NCBI GenBank assembly: GCA_902517315.1
Contig: CABYBP010000002.1
Coordinates: 7,503-71,502, forward strand
Direction: 5' to 3'
Length of the DNA stretch: 64,000 bases
Origin: an uncultured Alphaproteobacteria bacterium
Lineage (GTDB): Bacteria > Pseudomonadota > Alphaproteobacteria > HIMB59 > GCA-002718135
In this document: positions 17,606 through 26,987 of the stretch, piece by piece
How the letters are laid out: each line of letters opens with the position of its first letter
Numbering within the stretch: the stretch's first letter is position 1
Translations under genes and position numbers: made by a program
The notes under the pieces: model-generated
Databases searched by the model: none
Told to the model about the DNA's origin: nothing
What the model saw: the letters and a program-made list of their open reading frames with translations, nothing else

Positions 17606-19432
17606 CTACCCTTTTACAGCTCCTGCAGATAAACCAGCAATATAATATTTCTGAACAAAAGAAAAAATTACTATAATTGGAATTGTTGTTAAAGTTGCAA
17701 AAGCCATAGCTTGTCCATACTGAGGTTCCTGACCTACACTTAGTGCAAATACTTCCGTCATGCCAAGAGGAATGGTATAATTAAGATCATCTCTTAAAAT
17801 TATAAGTGGCCATAGGAAACTATTCCAAGAATTAACAAATGTAATTATTGCTAGAGTTGCAATACCAGGCCAAACAAGTGGGACAACTATTTGCCAAAAT
17901 ATTCTAAACTCACCAGCTCCATCTGATCTTGCTGCTTGAATTAATTCATCAGGAACAGAGGTTATAAATTGTCTCATCATAAAAATTCCTATAGCAGGTG
18001 CAACAAAAGGAATTATTAGCCCCGTTAAAGTGTCATTCAATCCCATTCTTCCAACTAAGACGTAAAGAGGGATCATTATAATTGGAAAAGGTATCATTGC
18101 AGTTGCTACCATAAATATGAAGAGTTTGTTTTTTCCTTTAAAGTTATATTTTGCAAATGCATACCCGGCTAAAGTACATAAAAAAATCGTTAGCATTGTT
18201 ACAGCTATAGCAACAAAGAAAGAATTGAATATCCATAAACTTGCTGGAAACTCAGTAAACAATTTTGTTACATTTTCCCAATTAGGACTTTTAGAAAAAA
18301 CTATTGGTGGCCATGCCATTATTTCTGCTGTTGATTTAATTGATGAGGTAAGCATAAAAAAGTAAGGAATTAGTGTTATCAAACCTATAATTGTTATTAT
18401 TAAATTTAATGAATATTTTCCAATTGTTGGCGATAAGGATTTTTTGCTAGAACTAGAAGACTCAATTGGAAAAATATTAGCAATAAAATCTATAATAGGA
18501 GATAAAATTCTCTCAATAAAACTTTTTTTAGCATCCTGATCTAAATTTGACGCAAATGATCTAAATTGAAATAATGATATAGCTAAAATGCAGATGAACA
18601 TAAATACACCAATAGAAGATCCAAACCCTAATTTGAGCTGATTAAAGCCTCTTTCCATCATGTAAACTACCATTGATTTAGCATGGGTTGGAACATCATT
18701 TCCACTGTACATAACAAATACATCTTCAAATATTTGAAATGAACCAATAGAAACAATTATACAAACAAATAATGTTACAGGTGCTAGCTGAGGAAGAGTC
18801 ACGTACCAGAATTGATGCCATGCAGTTGCTCCATCTATTTTCGCAGCTTCATACAATGTTCTATCTATAAATTGTAGTCCAGCTAAAAAATAAATACAGG
18901 TTAATCCTGTCCACCTCCATATAATTAACATCATAACAGACCACTTAGAAGTTGAAGATGATTCAACCCAATTGATTGGCTCAATTCCTATAAGGCCAAT
19001 CATATAATTTAAGAGCCCAAATTCACTGTTTAGTATCATCTTAAATGTTAAGGCCGCTGCAACGACTGATGTAACTATAGGTGAGAAAAATACTAATCGC
19101 CAAAAAGGTTTTAGTTTTAGACTATGACTATTAAGAGCAAGGGCTAATAAAAGTGCAAGAGGAATGGTTATAAATACACTTCCAGCTGAATAAAATACTG
19201 TGTTTAGGAAAGTTTCCCAAAAGTTTTGGTCTTTAAAAAATAAATATTCAAAATTTCCCCACCCCCGAGGTTTAGGAGCTTTAACACCTTTCCATTTATA
19301 AAAAGCTAAAATAAAAGACGCTATGGTAGGTAAAAGAAAAAAAATTGTAAAAATAATATAAAATGGTGATATAAAAAAATAAGGTGCAACCTTTTCAGGT
19401 CTTAATCTTCGACTATTACTCACAACTGACAT
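17606..19432 (-). CDS. Fused sugar ABC permease: MalF-type and MalG-type halves in one chain
   Basis: Both permeases of a CUT1 sugar importer are joined in one 608-residue polypeptide. The N-half (about 1-295) starts RPEKVAPYFFISPFY and has its EAA loop at LYEAAKIDGATAWHQFW with LPQLAP. A linker of about 45 mostly polar residues (NLDQDAKKSF to SSSSKKSLSPTIG) follows. The C-half (about 340-608) has its own EAA loop at LIQAARSDGAGEFRIFW with VPLVWP and ends AGLSAGAVKG, the typical MalG C-terminus. Two complete EAA loops show that both ATPase docking sites are kept. No ATPase gene adjoins it, so it probably uses the MalK-type protein at 11.4-12.5 kb. Confidence 0.92.
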   Translation of the reverse strand: MSVVSNSRRLRPEKVAPYFFISPFYIIFTIFFLLPTIASFILAFYKWKGVKAPKPRGWGNFEYLFFKDQNFWETFLNTVFYSAGSVFITIPLALLLALALNSHSLKLKPFWRLVFFSPIVTSVVAAALTFKMILNSEFGLLNYMIGLIGIEPINWVESSSTSKWSVMMLIIWRWTGLTCIYFLAGLQFIDRTLYEAAKIDGATAWHQFWYVTLPQLAPVTLFVCIIVSIGSFQIFEDVFVMYSGNDVPTHAKSMVVYMMERGFNQLKLGFGSSIGVFMFICILAISLFQFRSFASNLDQDAKKSFIERILSPIIDFIANIFPIESSSSSKKSLSPTIGKYSLNLIITIIGLITLIPYFFMLTSSIKSTAEIMAWPPIVFSKSPNWENVTKLFTEFPASLWIFNSFFVAIAVTMLTIFLCTLAGYAFAKYNFKGKNKLFIFMVATAMIPFPIIMIPLYVLVGRMGLNDTLTGLIIPFVAPAIGIFMMRQFITSVPDELIQAARSDGAGEFRIFWQIVVPLVWPGIATLAIITFVNSWNSFLWPLIILRDDLNYTIPLGMTEVFALSVGQEPQYGQAMAFATLTTIPIIVIFSFVQKYYIAGLSAGAVKG

Positions 19433-19458
19433 ATTATTATTTTTATTCTATTTTTAAA

Positions 19459-19481
19459 AAAGCAGGGTAAAACCCTGCTTT
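19459..19481 (-). terminator. Stem-loop with T-run after binding protein 2 (attenuator-like)
   Basis: AAAGCAGGGT and ACCCTGCTTT form a perfect 10-bp stem with a 3-nt loop in the 61-nt gap between the binding-protein gene and the fused permease. On the minus strand the stem runs into six Ts, so partial Rho-independent termination is plausible. It would yield more binding protein than permease. Confidence 0.65.
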
Positions 19482-19493
19482 AAAAATTATCGT

Positions 19494-20747
19494 CTATAAA
19501 AAGTCAAGTTCATCCTGAACTTGTGAAATGAACCTTTCATGAGCTTCTTCAGCAGTTATTTCACCGTTTGCAAGTAACGTAGTTAAGTCACGAGAAACAG
19601 AATCAATAATTGCTCTTCCAACATGTTGATAGTCATCAGCGCTTGAACCAGCTACTGAAATGAATGGTTCAGCAAATTTTTGACCTCCGTAAAAATCAAA
19701 CTTTTTGTCAGCAATTCTAGAATCCTCTAGAGCTGATAATAAAGTAGGCATACCTCCAAAGAAATCATACTTTGCAATTTGACCTTCATAAGAAAAATAT
19801 GCAAGTTCAAGAAGTTTTTTTGCTACATCAACTGCTTCTGAAGATTTATGAATGGCAAAACCAGTTCCACCCCAGTGAAAAGTTTTATAACCCTCATCTC
19901 CCCAAGTAGGAAGTGGAGCAACTCTCCATTCACCCGCTTGTGTATCTTTCACAGTAGGTTGTAAGCAGCAATTATTGTACCAATCAGGTGCCATTGTTCC
20001 AACTGTTTGTTTAGAATTATATAATACACCAGGAGTTTGACCCCAATAATCAGTTGTATAATTTATTACTCCGCTCGCAAAAGCTTCTTCTTGGTATTTT
20101 AAAATGTCCATGAAAAGATCTTCATTCATTTCGAATTCACCATCTTCATTAAAGAATTTACCACCAGCTTGTTGGTACATACCAATAAATCTTAATTCAG
20201 ATAGCATCATTGAAATACCATCTTTAGCTAAGATCTTTCCTGTTTCCATAAACTCATCCCAAGTTTTAGGAACTGATTTACCATAACTTTCAAGAATACT
20301 TGGGTTATAGTAATAAACCATATAACAACCTTCACTCTCGATACCGTAAATTTCACCATTAGTATGAGTCCAAGCAGCTACCTTACCAGGATTCCATTGA
20401 GACATATCTCCGTACATATCAGTTAATGGTACAAAATTGTCTGAAATGATATCATCAACCATAAACAATCCGAAACCACTTATTTCTATTCCAAGTAGAT
20501 CTGTATGTTCAGAACCTGAAGCTATAGCTGTTAAACTATTTGTTGCCATGTCAGGAGTAACCTGAAAATCAAAAGTTATGTTATCATCTGGAAATGCAGC
20601 CTGCACTTCTTCTAAGTAAGTATTAAAATAATCAACGTAGAGTTGGTTATGAGTCCACATTGATAAAGTTACATCTCTAGCATTAGAAGCCGATGAAAAA
20701 CCAACTAAAACTGCGAGAGATAAAATTAAGGATTTAATTAATTTCAT
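19494..20747 (-). CDS. Sugar ABC transporter solute-binding protein (family 1)
   Basis: Periplasmic binding protein of importer 2, 417 residues. The signal peptide ends near SNA-RD (about residue 23), and the mature N-terminus VTLSMWTHNQL is characteristic of family 1 sugar-binding proteins. GYKTFHWGGTGFAIHKSSEAVDVAKK is the conserved second-lobe hinge. The ORF is preceded by AAGGGAGGAAAAG and the ATG, a near-ideal Shine-Dalgarno. The fused permease follows after the stem-loop gap. The ligand is not identifiable from sequence, but nearby GH1 and oxidoreductase genes suggest a glycoside or its aglycone sugar. Confidence 0.92.
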   Translation of the reverse strand: MKLIKSLILSLAVLVGFSSASNARDVTLSMWTHNQLYVDYFNTYLEEVQAAFPDDNITFDFQVTPDMATNSLTAIASGSEHTDLLGIEISGFGLFMVDDIISDNFVPLTDMYGDMSQWNPGKVAAWTHTNGEIYGIESEGCYMVYYYNPSILESYGKSVPKTWDEFMETGKILAKDGISMMLSELRFIGMYQQAGGKFFNEDGEFEMNEDLFMDILKYQEEAFASGVINYTTDYWGQTPGVLYNSKQTVGTMAPDWYNNCCLQPTVKDTQAGEWRVAPLPTWGDEGYKTFHWGGTGFAIHKSSEAVDVAKKLLELAYFSYEGQIAKYDFFGGMPTLLSALEDSRIADKKFDFYGGQKFAEPFISVAGSSADDYQHVGRAIIDSVSRDLTTLLANGEITAEEAHERFISQVQDELDFL

Positions 20748-20838
20748 CTTTTCCTCCCTTTAATATGCCTTATAGAAGTTATATTGGTAAAAAAATCAAG
20801 ATAAAAAAGCTTATTTAACTATTAATTTTAGTTGATTT

Positions 20839-21666
20839 TTAATTATTTGGTGAAAGAACTTTTTCGTGAGGCATTACTATTTTTTTTTGAAATTCAGTAA
20901 GATTTGATAGTAATTTTTTTGAAGGTCTATACGGGTGTCTGAAAAAACCCCAGGAAGGTCCATATCTATAAACAACAATTCTTCTTTCTCCCTTATTTGT
21001 TCTTTTTGCAGACCCATGACAGAGTGAATCAACGAATAATAGTCCATCACCAGCTTTTAAATAAATTTCTTTTGAAGCAGTCATATTATCAGCAGATGTA
21101 ACTCTCCCTTTTTTCATAGAATGTTTTTCAAATTCGGGATGACGTATATTTGATTTATGAGATGAGGGTATAATTACAGTACCACCATCACCAGGACCAA
21201 TATCTTTTAATGCTAATAGGATATTTACTTGACCACAATGAAACTTTCCCTCTTGAAATCTATAATGATTTCTTTGAAGAGCTTCGTGATGACCAGAATG
21301 AATGCCAATAGCTTCCCCCGGTCCTCTCATATTAGCAAAATTTTCATCGATAAATAAAGGACCATGATGTTGATCAAAAGTATCTTTGCCTCCAACAAAA
21401 TGAAGCATATGATTAATCCAAGATGGATGATCTATTAATTTTTCAAATGGCTTACCTGCCTCGTAAATTTGCTGAAGATTAAGACCTTCTTTTCCACCAT
21501 AGTTGTGACCATGAACATATCCTGCCCATTCATCATTTTTTACATTTTTTAATTTATCTAAAATATTATTGAGATTTTTTAATTCTTTTTTATTTAAAGC
21601 ATTTTTAATTACTAAGTATCCATTTAGATCAAATAAATATTCATCAAGCTTTGAAACTTTTTTCAC
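20839..21666 (-). CDS. Phytanoyl-CoA dioxygenase (PhyH) family protein
   Basis: A non-heme iron, 2-oxoglutarate-dependent dioxygenase of the PhyH family, 275 residues. The double-stranded beta-helix core is visible, with GIHSGHHE (residues 121-128) in the place of the usual H-x-D iron motif, the segment GPGDGGTVIIPSSHK, the distal histidine in SLCHGSAKR (H217) and the 2OG-anchoring arginines in ERRIVVYRYG. The first motif seems to be H-x-E or a rearranged ligand set, so the exact metal site needs a structure model. It lies 91 nt upstream of the binding-protein gene and downstream of the aldolase gene in the same direction. The substrate is unknown. Confidence 0.82.
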   Translation of the reverse strand: MKKVSKLDEYLFDLNGYLVIKNALNKKELKNLNNILDKLKNVKNDEWAGYVHGHNYGGKEGLNLQQIYEAGKPFEKLIDHPSWINHMLHFVGGKDTFDQHHGPLFIDENFANMRGPGEAIGIHSGHHEALQRNHYRFQEGKFHCGQVNILLALKDIGPGDGGTVIIPSSHKSNIRHPEFEKHSMKKGRVTSADNMTASKEIYLKAGDGLLFVDSLCHGSAKRTNKGERRIVVYRYGPSWGFFRHPYRPSKKLLSNLTEFQKKIVMPHEKVLSPNN

Positions 21667-21711
21667 AAATATATTTTGAAGTAAAAATTTATTCTTTTCA
21701 AGAATAAAAGT

Positions 21712-22776
21712 CTAATTTATGACTACTTTAAAATCACCAGATTTGTATTTGATAGCCATTTCACCTAAAGATAGTGAATTTATTGAAGATGCATTACCGG
21801 CAGTGCCAAATTCTTGTAATCTATTTTTTACAACTTCCTTCATTGCATCTTTAGAAAGTAGTAAATATTTACGAGGATCAAATTGAGAGGGATTTTCATG
21901 AAAATATTTTCTAACAGCCGCTGTGGCTGCTAATCGTAGATCTGTATCAACATTAACTTTTCTCACACCATGTTTTATGCCTTCTTGAATTTCAGAAACA
22001 GGTACACCGTATGTCTCTTTTATTTTTCCGCCATATTCATTAATGGTTTTTATTAAATCTTGAGGAACAGAAGATGATCCATGCATAACTAAATGAGTGT
22101 TTGGAAGTCTTGAATGTATTTCTTTAATTCTATCAATTGCTAAAATATCACCTGTAGGTGGTCGAGAAAATTTATAAGCTCCATGACTTGTTCCAATAGC
22201 AATAGCTAATGCATCTACATTAGTTTCCTTAACAAAATCTGATGCCTCATCTGGATCCGTTAACAGTTGATCATGATCAAGCTTACCTTCTGCACCAACG
22301 CCGTCTTCTTTTTCACCAGTCCCAGTTTCCAAAGAGCCTAAACATCCAATTTCTCCCTCAACAGAGACACCTAAAGCATGAGCCATATCGGTTGTTTCTT
22401 TGGTAACTCTAACATTGTAATCAAAGTCTGAAGGTGTTTTTTGATCATTCAATAAAGAACCATCCATCATGACAGAAGTAAAACCAAGATCGATACAATT
22501 TTTACAATCTGATGGAGAACCACCATGATCTTGATGTAAAACAGTTGGAATGTCTGAAAACTCGTCCATTGCTGCTTCAACTAATTTTTTAACAAAAATT
22601 GGTCCGGCATATTTTCTCGCAGCACCAGACGCTTGCAGAATTACAGGACTATTTAATTCTTTAGCCCCTTCCATTATTGCTCTGATTGCTTCTAAGTTAT
22701 TTACATTAAATGCAGGTACACCATAATTATTTTCAGCCGCATGATCTAATAGTTGTCGAAGTGAGATTAATGACAT
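21712..22776 (-). CDS. fba: Class II fructose-bisphosphate aldolase
   Basis: Zinc-dependent aldolase that splits fructose 1,6-bisphosphate into glyceraldehyde 3-phosphate and dihydroxyacetone phosphate, here of the class IIB length (354 residues). [10 protein letters not shown], the zinc-site HQDHGG, GEIGCLG, and VDTDLR near the phosphate site are all visible. The ATG at 22776 is preferred because AAGAAGA sits about 8 nt upstream and the protein then starts [11 protein letters not shown], as in homologues; the ATG seven codons earlier has no such site. It heads the minus-strand sugar operon, so glycolytic breakdown may be co-induced with uptake. A dedicated sugar-phosphate aldolase role is also possible. 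Confidence 0.92.
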   Translation of the reverse strand: MSLISLRQLLDHAAENNYGVPAFNVNNLEAIRAIMEGAKELNSPVILQASGAARKYAGPIFVKKLVEAAMDEFSDIPTVLHQDHGGSPSDCKNCIDLGFTSVMMDGSLLNDQKTPSDFDYNVRVTKETTDMAHALGVSVEGEIGCLGSLETGTGEKEDGVGAEGKLDHDQLLTDPDEASDFVKETNVDALAIAIGTSHGAYKFSRPPTGDILAIDRIKEIHSRLPNTHLVMHGSSSVPQDLIKTINEYGGKIKETYGVPVSEIQEGIKHGVRKVNVDTDLRLAATAAVRKYFHENPSQFDPRKYLLLSKDAMKEVVKNRLQEFGTAGNASSINSLSLGEMAIKYKSGDFKVVIN

Positions 22777-22821
22777 ATGAAATATCTTCTTAAACATTAA
22801 AAAAATTAATTCAACAATACA

Positions 22822-23955
22822 GTGAGAGAAATTTTTAAATATTCAAATTTAATTTTTTTATATGCTTTATCTCATAGTTATCTTGCAACTTGTTTTGCAA
22901 TAGATCTTAAAATTCAAGGATACGAAGAACGCTATATTGGATTATCATTATCTTTGTGGGGAGTTGGAGTAATTTTTGGAGCAATATTACATAATTTAGT
23001 TAGAAAAAAATTAAATTTATTTTCTACAATTTTATATGGTTCAATAATTCAGTTAAGTTTTTCTATAATTTTTTTAATTGATCAAAATACTTTTCTAGTA
23101 GCTATTATGCAATTTGTGATGGGAATAACAAGTGCAATTAATTCTTTAACTTTAGAAACATACATAAGTTCAAAATTTAGAAAATCATCCGGATTTTATA
23201 TTTCATTGTTTTGGTCATCAGCAGGTTTAGGCGCAATTACTGGTAGTCTTATTATTGCTATTAATGGAATAAATAATTTTACATATTATATTGCCGTTAT
23301 ATTTTTCTTTTTACACTTTATTCCAATCTTTTTATTTAGATTTTCTATAAAACAAATTAGTATTGAAAATGTCAGCATAAAATTATCCAAAGATGTTCTA
23401 AATAAAATTAAATATTTGCTTATGTGTGTTGTTTTATTTGGTGCATGTGATGCAGGTTTTAGCTCATTATTTCCATCATATTTATTAGAAGAATCATATA
23501 GTGATAAACAAGTTGGAAGAATAAATTTTTTAGCTGGACTAATTGCTTTAGTTTTTTATCCCTTTATGGGTAAGTTAGTAGATAATTATAATAAGACTGT
23601 TATTTTTAATACTTTTTGTTCTATTAATTTTATTAATTTATTTATTCTTTATTTTATCAGTGATTTTTATGTATATATAATTTGTGTAGCATTTTATTAT
23701 TACACTATTGGAACAGTTTTCTTAATTACATTTAATATTGTAGGTAAAAAACTTGAAGGGGGAGTAATAGTCTTTGGAATAGCTGGTCACTATATCAGTG
23801 AAAATATTGGAAGTTTCCTTGGTCCAAATCTAATTGGTAATATCATTAATATAAATATTAATTATTTCTTCTTAATATTTGTTTTCTTATATTTTTTAAT
23901 TGTTTTACTGTTCAATTTTAATCAAATAAAACATGGTGGGCTCTCAGGGACTTGA
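22822..23955 (+). CDS. Major facilitator superfamily transporter
   Basis: A 377-residue membrane protein with about twelve hydrophobic spans and a short central cytoplasmic loop, typical of an MFS carrier of the YcaD/sugar-efflux type. The start is a GTG ([10 protein letters not shown]), which begins the first helix; no upstream in-frame alternative exists because the aldolase gene starts 45 bp away on the other strand. The last seven codons read GGLSGT and stop inside a tRNA gene encoded on the opposite strand, giving a 22-bp antisense overlap. The substrate cannot be inferred, though the location beside the sugar block fits a sugar or sugar-derived compound. Confidence 0.82.
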   Translation: MREIFKYSNLIFLYALSHSYLATCFAIDLKIQGYEERYIGLSLSLWGVGVIFGAILHNLVRKKLNLFSTILYGSIIQLSFSIIFLIDQNTFLVAIMQFVMGITSAINSLTLETYISSKFRKSSGFYISLFWSSAGLGAITGSLIIAINGINNFTYYIAVIFFFLHFIPIFLFRFSIKQISIENVSIKLSKDVLNKIKYLLMCVVLFGACDAGFSSLFPSYLLEESYSDKQVGRINFLAGLIALVFYPFMGKLVDNYNKTVIFNTFCSINFINLFILYFISDFYVYIICVAFYYYTIGTVFLITFNIVGKKLEGGVIVFGIAGHYISENIGSFLGPNLIGNIINININYFFLIFVFLYFLIVLLFNFNQIKHGGLSGT

Positions 23956-24010
23956 ACCCCGGACCACCCCGTTATGAGCGGGGCGCTCTAACCAACTGAG
24001 CTAAGAGCCC
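23934..24010 (-). tRNA. tRNA with CAU anticodon, probably tRNA-Ile2 (lysidine type)
   Basis: A 77-nt cloverleaf with encoded CCA. The acceptor GGGCTCT pairs with AGAGCCC, the anticodon loop CTCATAA lies between CCCCG and CGGGG, and the T-arm is CGGGGTTCAAGTCCCTG with one non-canonical pair at the edge. The anticodon CAU could be elongator Met or Ile2. C4-G69 in the acceptor stem and the TGGTC variable loop favour Ile2, whose C34 is changed to lysidine by TilS. The 3' 22 nt overlap the end of the MFS gene on the other strand. Confidence 0.88.
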
Positions 24011-24051
24011 TCAAAATCCCTTATAGATGATTATCAATATTTTAATAATAT

Positions 24052-24258
24052 TTATTTTTTAGAATTTAGCATTTTTTTTACTGAATGATAAAATTCATCA
24101 GTAACAGTAAAATAAAAGCCATTTTCTTCATGTGAAGAATTATTACCACTTCCATTTATTGTATGAAAGTCTGTGAGATGTTTAAAAAAAATATTTATGT
24201 CTGGAATGGAATATTCTCTGCCATCATCACTTTTTATTATAAAACTCTCCTTACTCAC
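24052..24258 (-). CDS. Small conserved-looking protein of unknown function
   Basis: A 68-residue protein without a recognised domain. The GTG at 24258 begins VSKESFIIKSDD and overlaps the transporter ATPase stop by 8 nt; an ATG at 24270 would add four residues (MRLW) and overlap by 20 nt. The sequence has an acidic-to-neutral beta-rich start (FIIKSDDGREYSIP), a polar middle with GSGNNSSHEENG, and a basic helical end (FYHSVKKMLNSKK). It has no signal peptide or membrane span. Its position as the last cistron of the AgpABCD-like operon suggests an accessory role, but this is only contextual. Confidence 0.6.
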   Translation of the reverse strand: MSKESFIIKSDDGREYSIPDINIFFKHLTDFHTINGSGNNSSHEENGFYFTVTDEFYHSVKKMLNSKK

Positions 24259-25879
24259 CCACAACCTCAAATGCTGACTGGACTAGTTGTTTAGTATATT
24301 CATTAATTGGATTATCAAGAACATCTTTTGTAATTCCTTCTTCAATCACCTTACCATCTTTCATCACTAAAGTGTAATGACATAAGGATCTAATTACTTT
24401 TAAATTATGACTAATAAATATGTAAGATAAATTGTGATTTCTTCTTAAGGATCTTAGTAAATCTATTATTTGTGCTTGAATCGATAAATCTAGTGCTGAT
24501 GTCGGTTCATCTAATAAAATAAATTCAGGATTTAAGATTATTGCTCTAGCTATAGCAATTCTTTGTCTTTGACCTCCAGAAAATTCATGCGGAAATCTAT
24601 GTAAGACGCTTTCATCTAGATTAACTTCTTCAAGCGTTTTTATAACTAAATTATCTTTATCTTCATTAGATAAATCTTTTCTATTAATTTCTAAACCTTC
24701 TCCTATAATTTGCTTAACAGTATGTCTTGGATTTAATGAAGAAAAGGGATCTTGAAATACTATTTGCATGTGTTCTCTAAGTTCTTTCATTTTTTGAGTA
24801 TTATAATTTTGAATTTCTTGATCCTCAAAAAAAATTTTACCAGAATTAATTTCCTGAAGCTTAATTAATGACATACCTAAGGTACTTTTTCCTGAGCCAC
24901 TCTCTCCAACAATACCTATTGTTTCTCCATATCTAGCTTTTATATCAACATTATTAACAGCAATGAGCTCTGATTTTTTTTGATTAAAAAAATTTCCTTT
25001 TTTTAATACAAATTTAACAGTACATTTTTGACCTTCTATAATATAATTTTTATTTTCCTCATCAAATGGGTCTGGCTCACCACTTGGCTCAGAGTTAATT
25101 AGATGTTTTGTATATTCATGTTTTGGATTAGAAAATACTTCTTCTGTAAATCCTCTTTCTACTATCTTACCATACCGCATTACACAAATGCGATCACTGG
25201 TTTTACGCACAACTGTTAAATCATGAGTAATAAGCATTATTGCCATGCCGTATTTTTTTTGAAGATTTTTTAATAATTTTAAAATTTGAGATTGTATCGT
25301 TACATCTAAAGCTGTTGTTGGTTCATCTGCAATAAGTAAATCAGGTTTATTTGCAATCGCAATCGCGATCATGATTCTTTGTCTTTGACCCCCTGATAAC
25401 TGGTGTGGATATTGATTTAATCTTTCTTCGGGTTGTGGTATCTGAACCTCATTTAATAACTCTAAAGCTCTTTTTTGAGCTTGAATTTTACTTATGTTAC
25501 TATGTTCACGAAGAACTTCTATAATCTGACTTCCTATCTTATGTAAAGGATTTAAACTAGTTAAGGGTTCTTGAAAAATCATAGTTATGCTATCCCCTCT
25601 GATTTGTCTCATTTGTTCATCAGTAAATTTACCTGTCTCAACACCTTTAAAAAAAATATTAGTTTTTGTACCAACTGTAGAATTTTTTGGTAACATCTTC
25701 ATGATGGTTCTAGCAGTAACAGATTTACCAGAACCTGACTCACCTACTATTGCAAGTGTCTCACCTTTCATAATATCAAATGAAATATCGTTTACGGCGT
25801 TAACTACACCTCCTTCAACACTGAATTTAATTTCAGCATTTTTTAGATCTAAAAGTTTTGTATTATTTTGAGACTGCAT
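24251..25879 (-). CDS. Double ATPase of an oligosaccharide/peptide-type ABC importer (AgpD/YejF type)
   Basis: Two complete ATP-binding cassettes in one 542-residue protein, as in YejF, AgpD or fused OppDF. Each half has Walker A GESGSGKS (about residues 42-49 and 321-328), an ABC signature LSGGQRQR (N-half) or FSGGQRQR (C-half), and Walker B LLIADEP or ILLDEP. The oligopeptide-type C-terminal extension in the N-half (EYTKHLINSEPSGEPDP) is present, but the four-cysteine iron-sulphur motif of DppD types is absent. It overlaps the upstream permease by 17 nt. Together with the neighbouring binding protein and permeases, it makes a complete importer. Confidence 0.93.
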   Translation of the reverse strand: MQSQNNTKLLDLKNAEIKFSVEGGVVNAVNDISFDIMKGETLAIVGESGSGKSVTARTIMKMLPKNSTVGTKTNIFFKGVETGKFTDEQMRQIRGDSITMIFQEPLTSLNPLHKIGSQIIEVLREHSNISKIQAQKRALELLNEVQIPQPEERLNQYPHQLSGGQRQRIMIAIAIANKPDLLIADEPTTALDVTIQSQILKLLKNLQKKYGMAIMLITHDLTVVRKTSDRICVMRYGKIVERGFTEEVFSNPKHEYTKHLINSEPSGEPDPFDEENKNYIIEGQKCTVKFVLKKGNFFNQKKSELIAVNNVDIKARYGETIGIVGESGSGKSTLGMSLIKLQEINSGKIFFEDQEIQNYNTQKMKELREHMQIVFQDPFSSLNPRHTVKQIIGEGLEINRKDLSNEDKDNLVIKTLEEVNLDESVLHRFPHEFSGGQRQRIAIARAIILNPEFILLDEPTSALDLSIQAQIIDLLRSLRRNHNLSYIFISHNLKVIRSLCHYTLVMKDGKVIEEGITKDVLDNPINEYTKQLVQSAFEVVGE

Positions 25880-26987
25880 ATGGATCTACCGCATCTCTTA
25901 TTCCATCGCCAAAAGCGTTAAATGCTAAAACTGTAAAAATAATCATACCTACTGGGGCCATCATCCAAGGAGCATAGGCAAAACTTTGTATATCTAAAAC
26001 CTGATTTAACATAACTCCCCATGAAACCATGGGATGCTGAACACCTACACCTAAAAAACTTAAAAATGTTTCAACTAAAATAATTGAAGGGATGGTAAAG
26101 GAAGTCCATACAATTACATGGGATAATGTATTTGGAAAAATATGCTGAATCATTATTCTAGATCTTGAAGCACCTAGAGCTCTGGCAGCTCTTACAAACT
26201 CTAGATTTCTTACTAAAAAAGTTTTACCCCTAATCTCTCTTGCAATTGATGCCCAGTTTAATAATACAATTATTGCAGCAAATAAAATAAACACAACTGT
26301 TTCATCTGCTCTTCTGGGTAAAAGTGCAACTAATGCAAAATATAATGGATAAGCTGGAAAAGAAAGAGCAAATTCTGTAACTCTTTGAGCAACTAAATCA
26401 TAAGTTCCTCCAAAATAACCAGAACTTATGCCTACCATTAAACCAATAATTAATGATGCACCAACTGCAATGAGAGCAAATAATAATGTTATTTGTGTTC
26501 CAACTAACATTCGTGATAACATATCTCTTCCCATATTATCAGTTCCTAAAAGATGTATATTTCCATCATTGTTTCCAAATAATCTAAGATTAAAATTCAT
26601 TCCAAAAATTGTATATTCATCACCTTGTATAAAAAATTTTATAGGAATCATTTCTTCAGACTCAGAAAAAGTAAACTCAAAAGTTTCCATATCCATTTCT
26701 TCAATAGTTTTATAAACAAAAGGACGAAAATGAAAGTTACCATTGTTATCAAAAAAATGTATTAGTTGGGGAGGATGGTATAATTCATCTTGAACAACTT
26801 TTTTATAATTATGTGGTGATAAAAATTCTGCAAATACTGCTAAAAATAAAATAAATATAACTCCATAAAAACCAAACATCCCATACCTATTTTTTTTAAG
26901 TCTTAAGTAAGAGAGGTGCCAATGGGAGTTAACTTTTATATAATTATCAGTCTCTGCATTTAATGTTTGAATGTTATTACTATCCAC
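25863..26987 (-). CDS. ABC importer permease (AgpC/YejE type)
   Basis: Second permease of the family-5 importer, 374 residues. It has an N-terminal membrane span (GFYGVIFILFLAVFAEF), a long extracytoplasmic loop with FHFRPFVYKTIEEMD, which is typical of YejE-like proteins, and a C-terminal transport domain with the EAA-like loop RAARALGASRSRIMIQHIFPN. The start is a GTG at 26987 that overlaps the TAG stop of the upstream permease by 1 nt (TAGTG). The long loop separates this type from short DppC permeases and matches the length of oligosaccharide or microcin-uptake importers. Confidence 0.9.
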   Translation of the reverse strand: MDSNNIQTLNAETDNYIKVNSHWHLSYLRLKKNRYGMFGFYGVIFILFLAVFAEFLSPHNYKKVVQDELYHPPQLIHFFDNNGNFHFRPFVYKTIEEMDMETFEFTFSESEEMIPIKFFIQGDEYTIFGMNFNLRLFGNNDGNIHLLGTDNMGRDMLSRMLVGTQITLLFALIAVGASLIIGLMVGISSGYFGGTYDLVAQRVTEFALSFPAYPLYFALVALLPRRADETVVFILFAAIIVLLNWASIAREIRGKTFLVRNLEFVRAARALGASRSRIMIQHIFPNTLSHVIVWTSFTIPSIILVETFLSFLGVGVQHPMVSWGVMLNQVLDIQSFAYAPWMMAPVGMIIFTVLAFNAFGDGIRDAVDPYAVSK

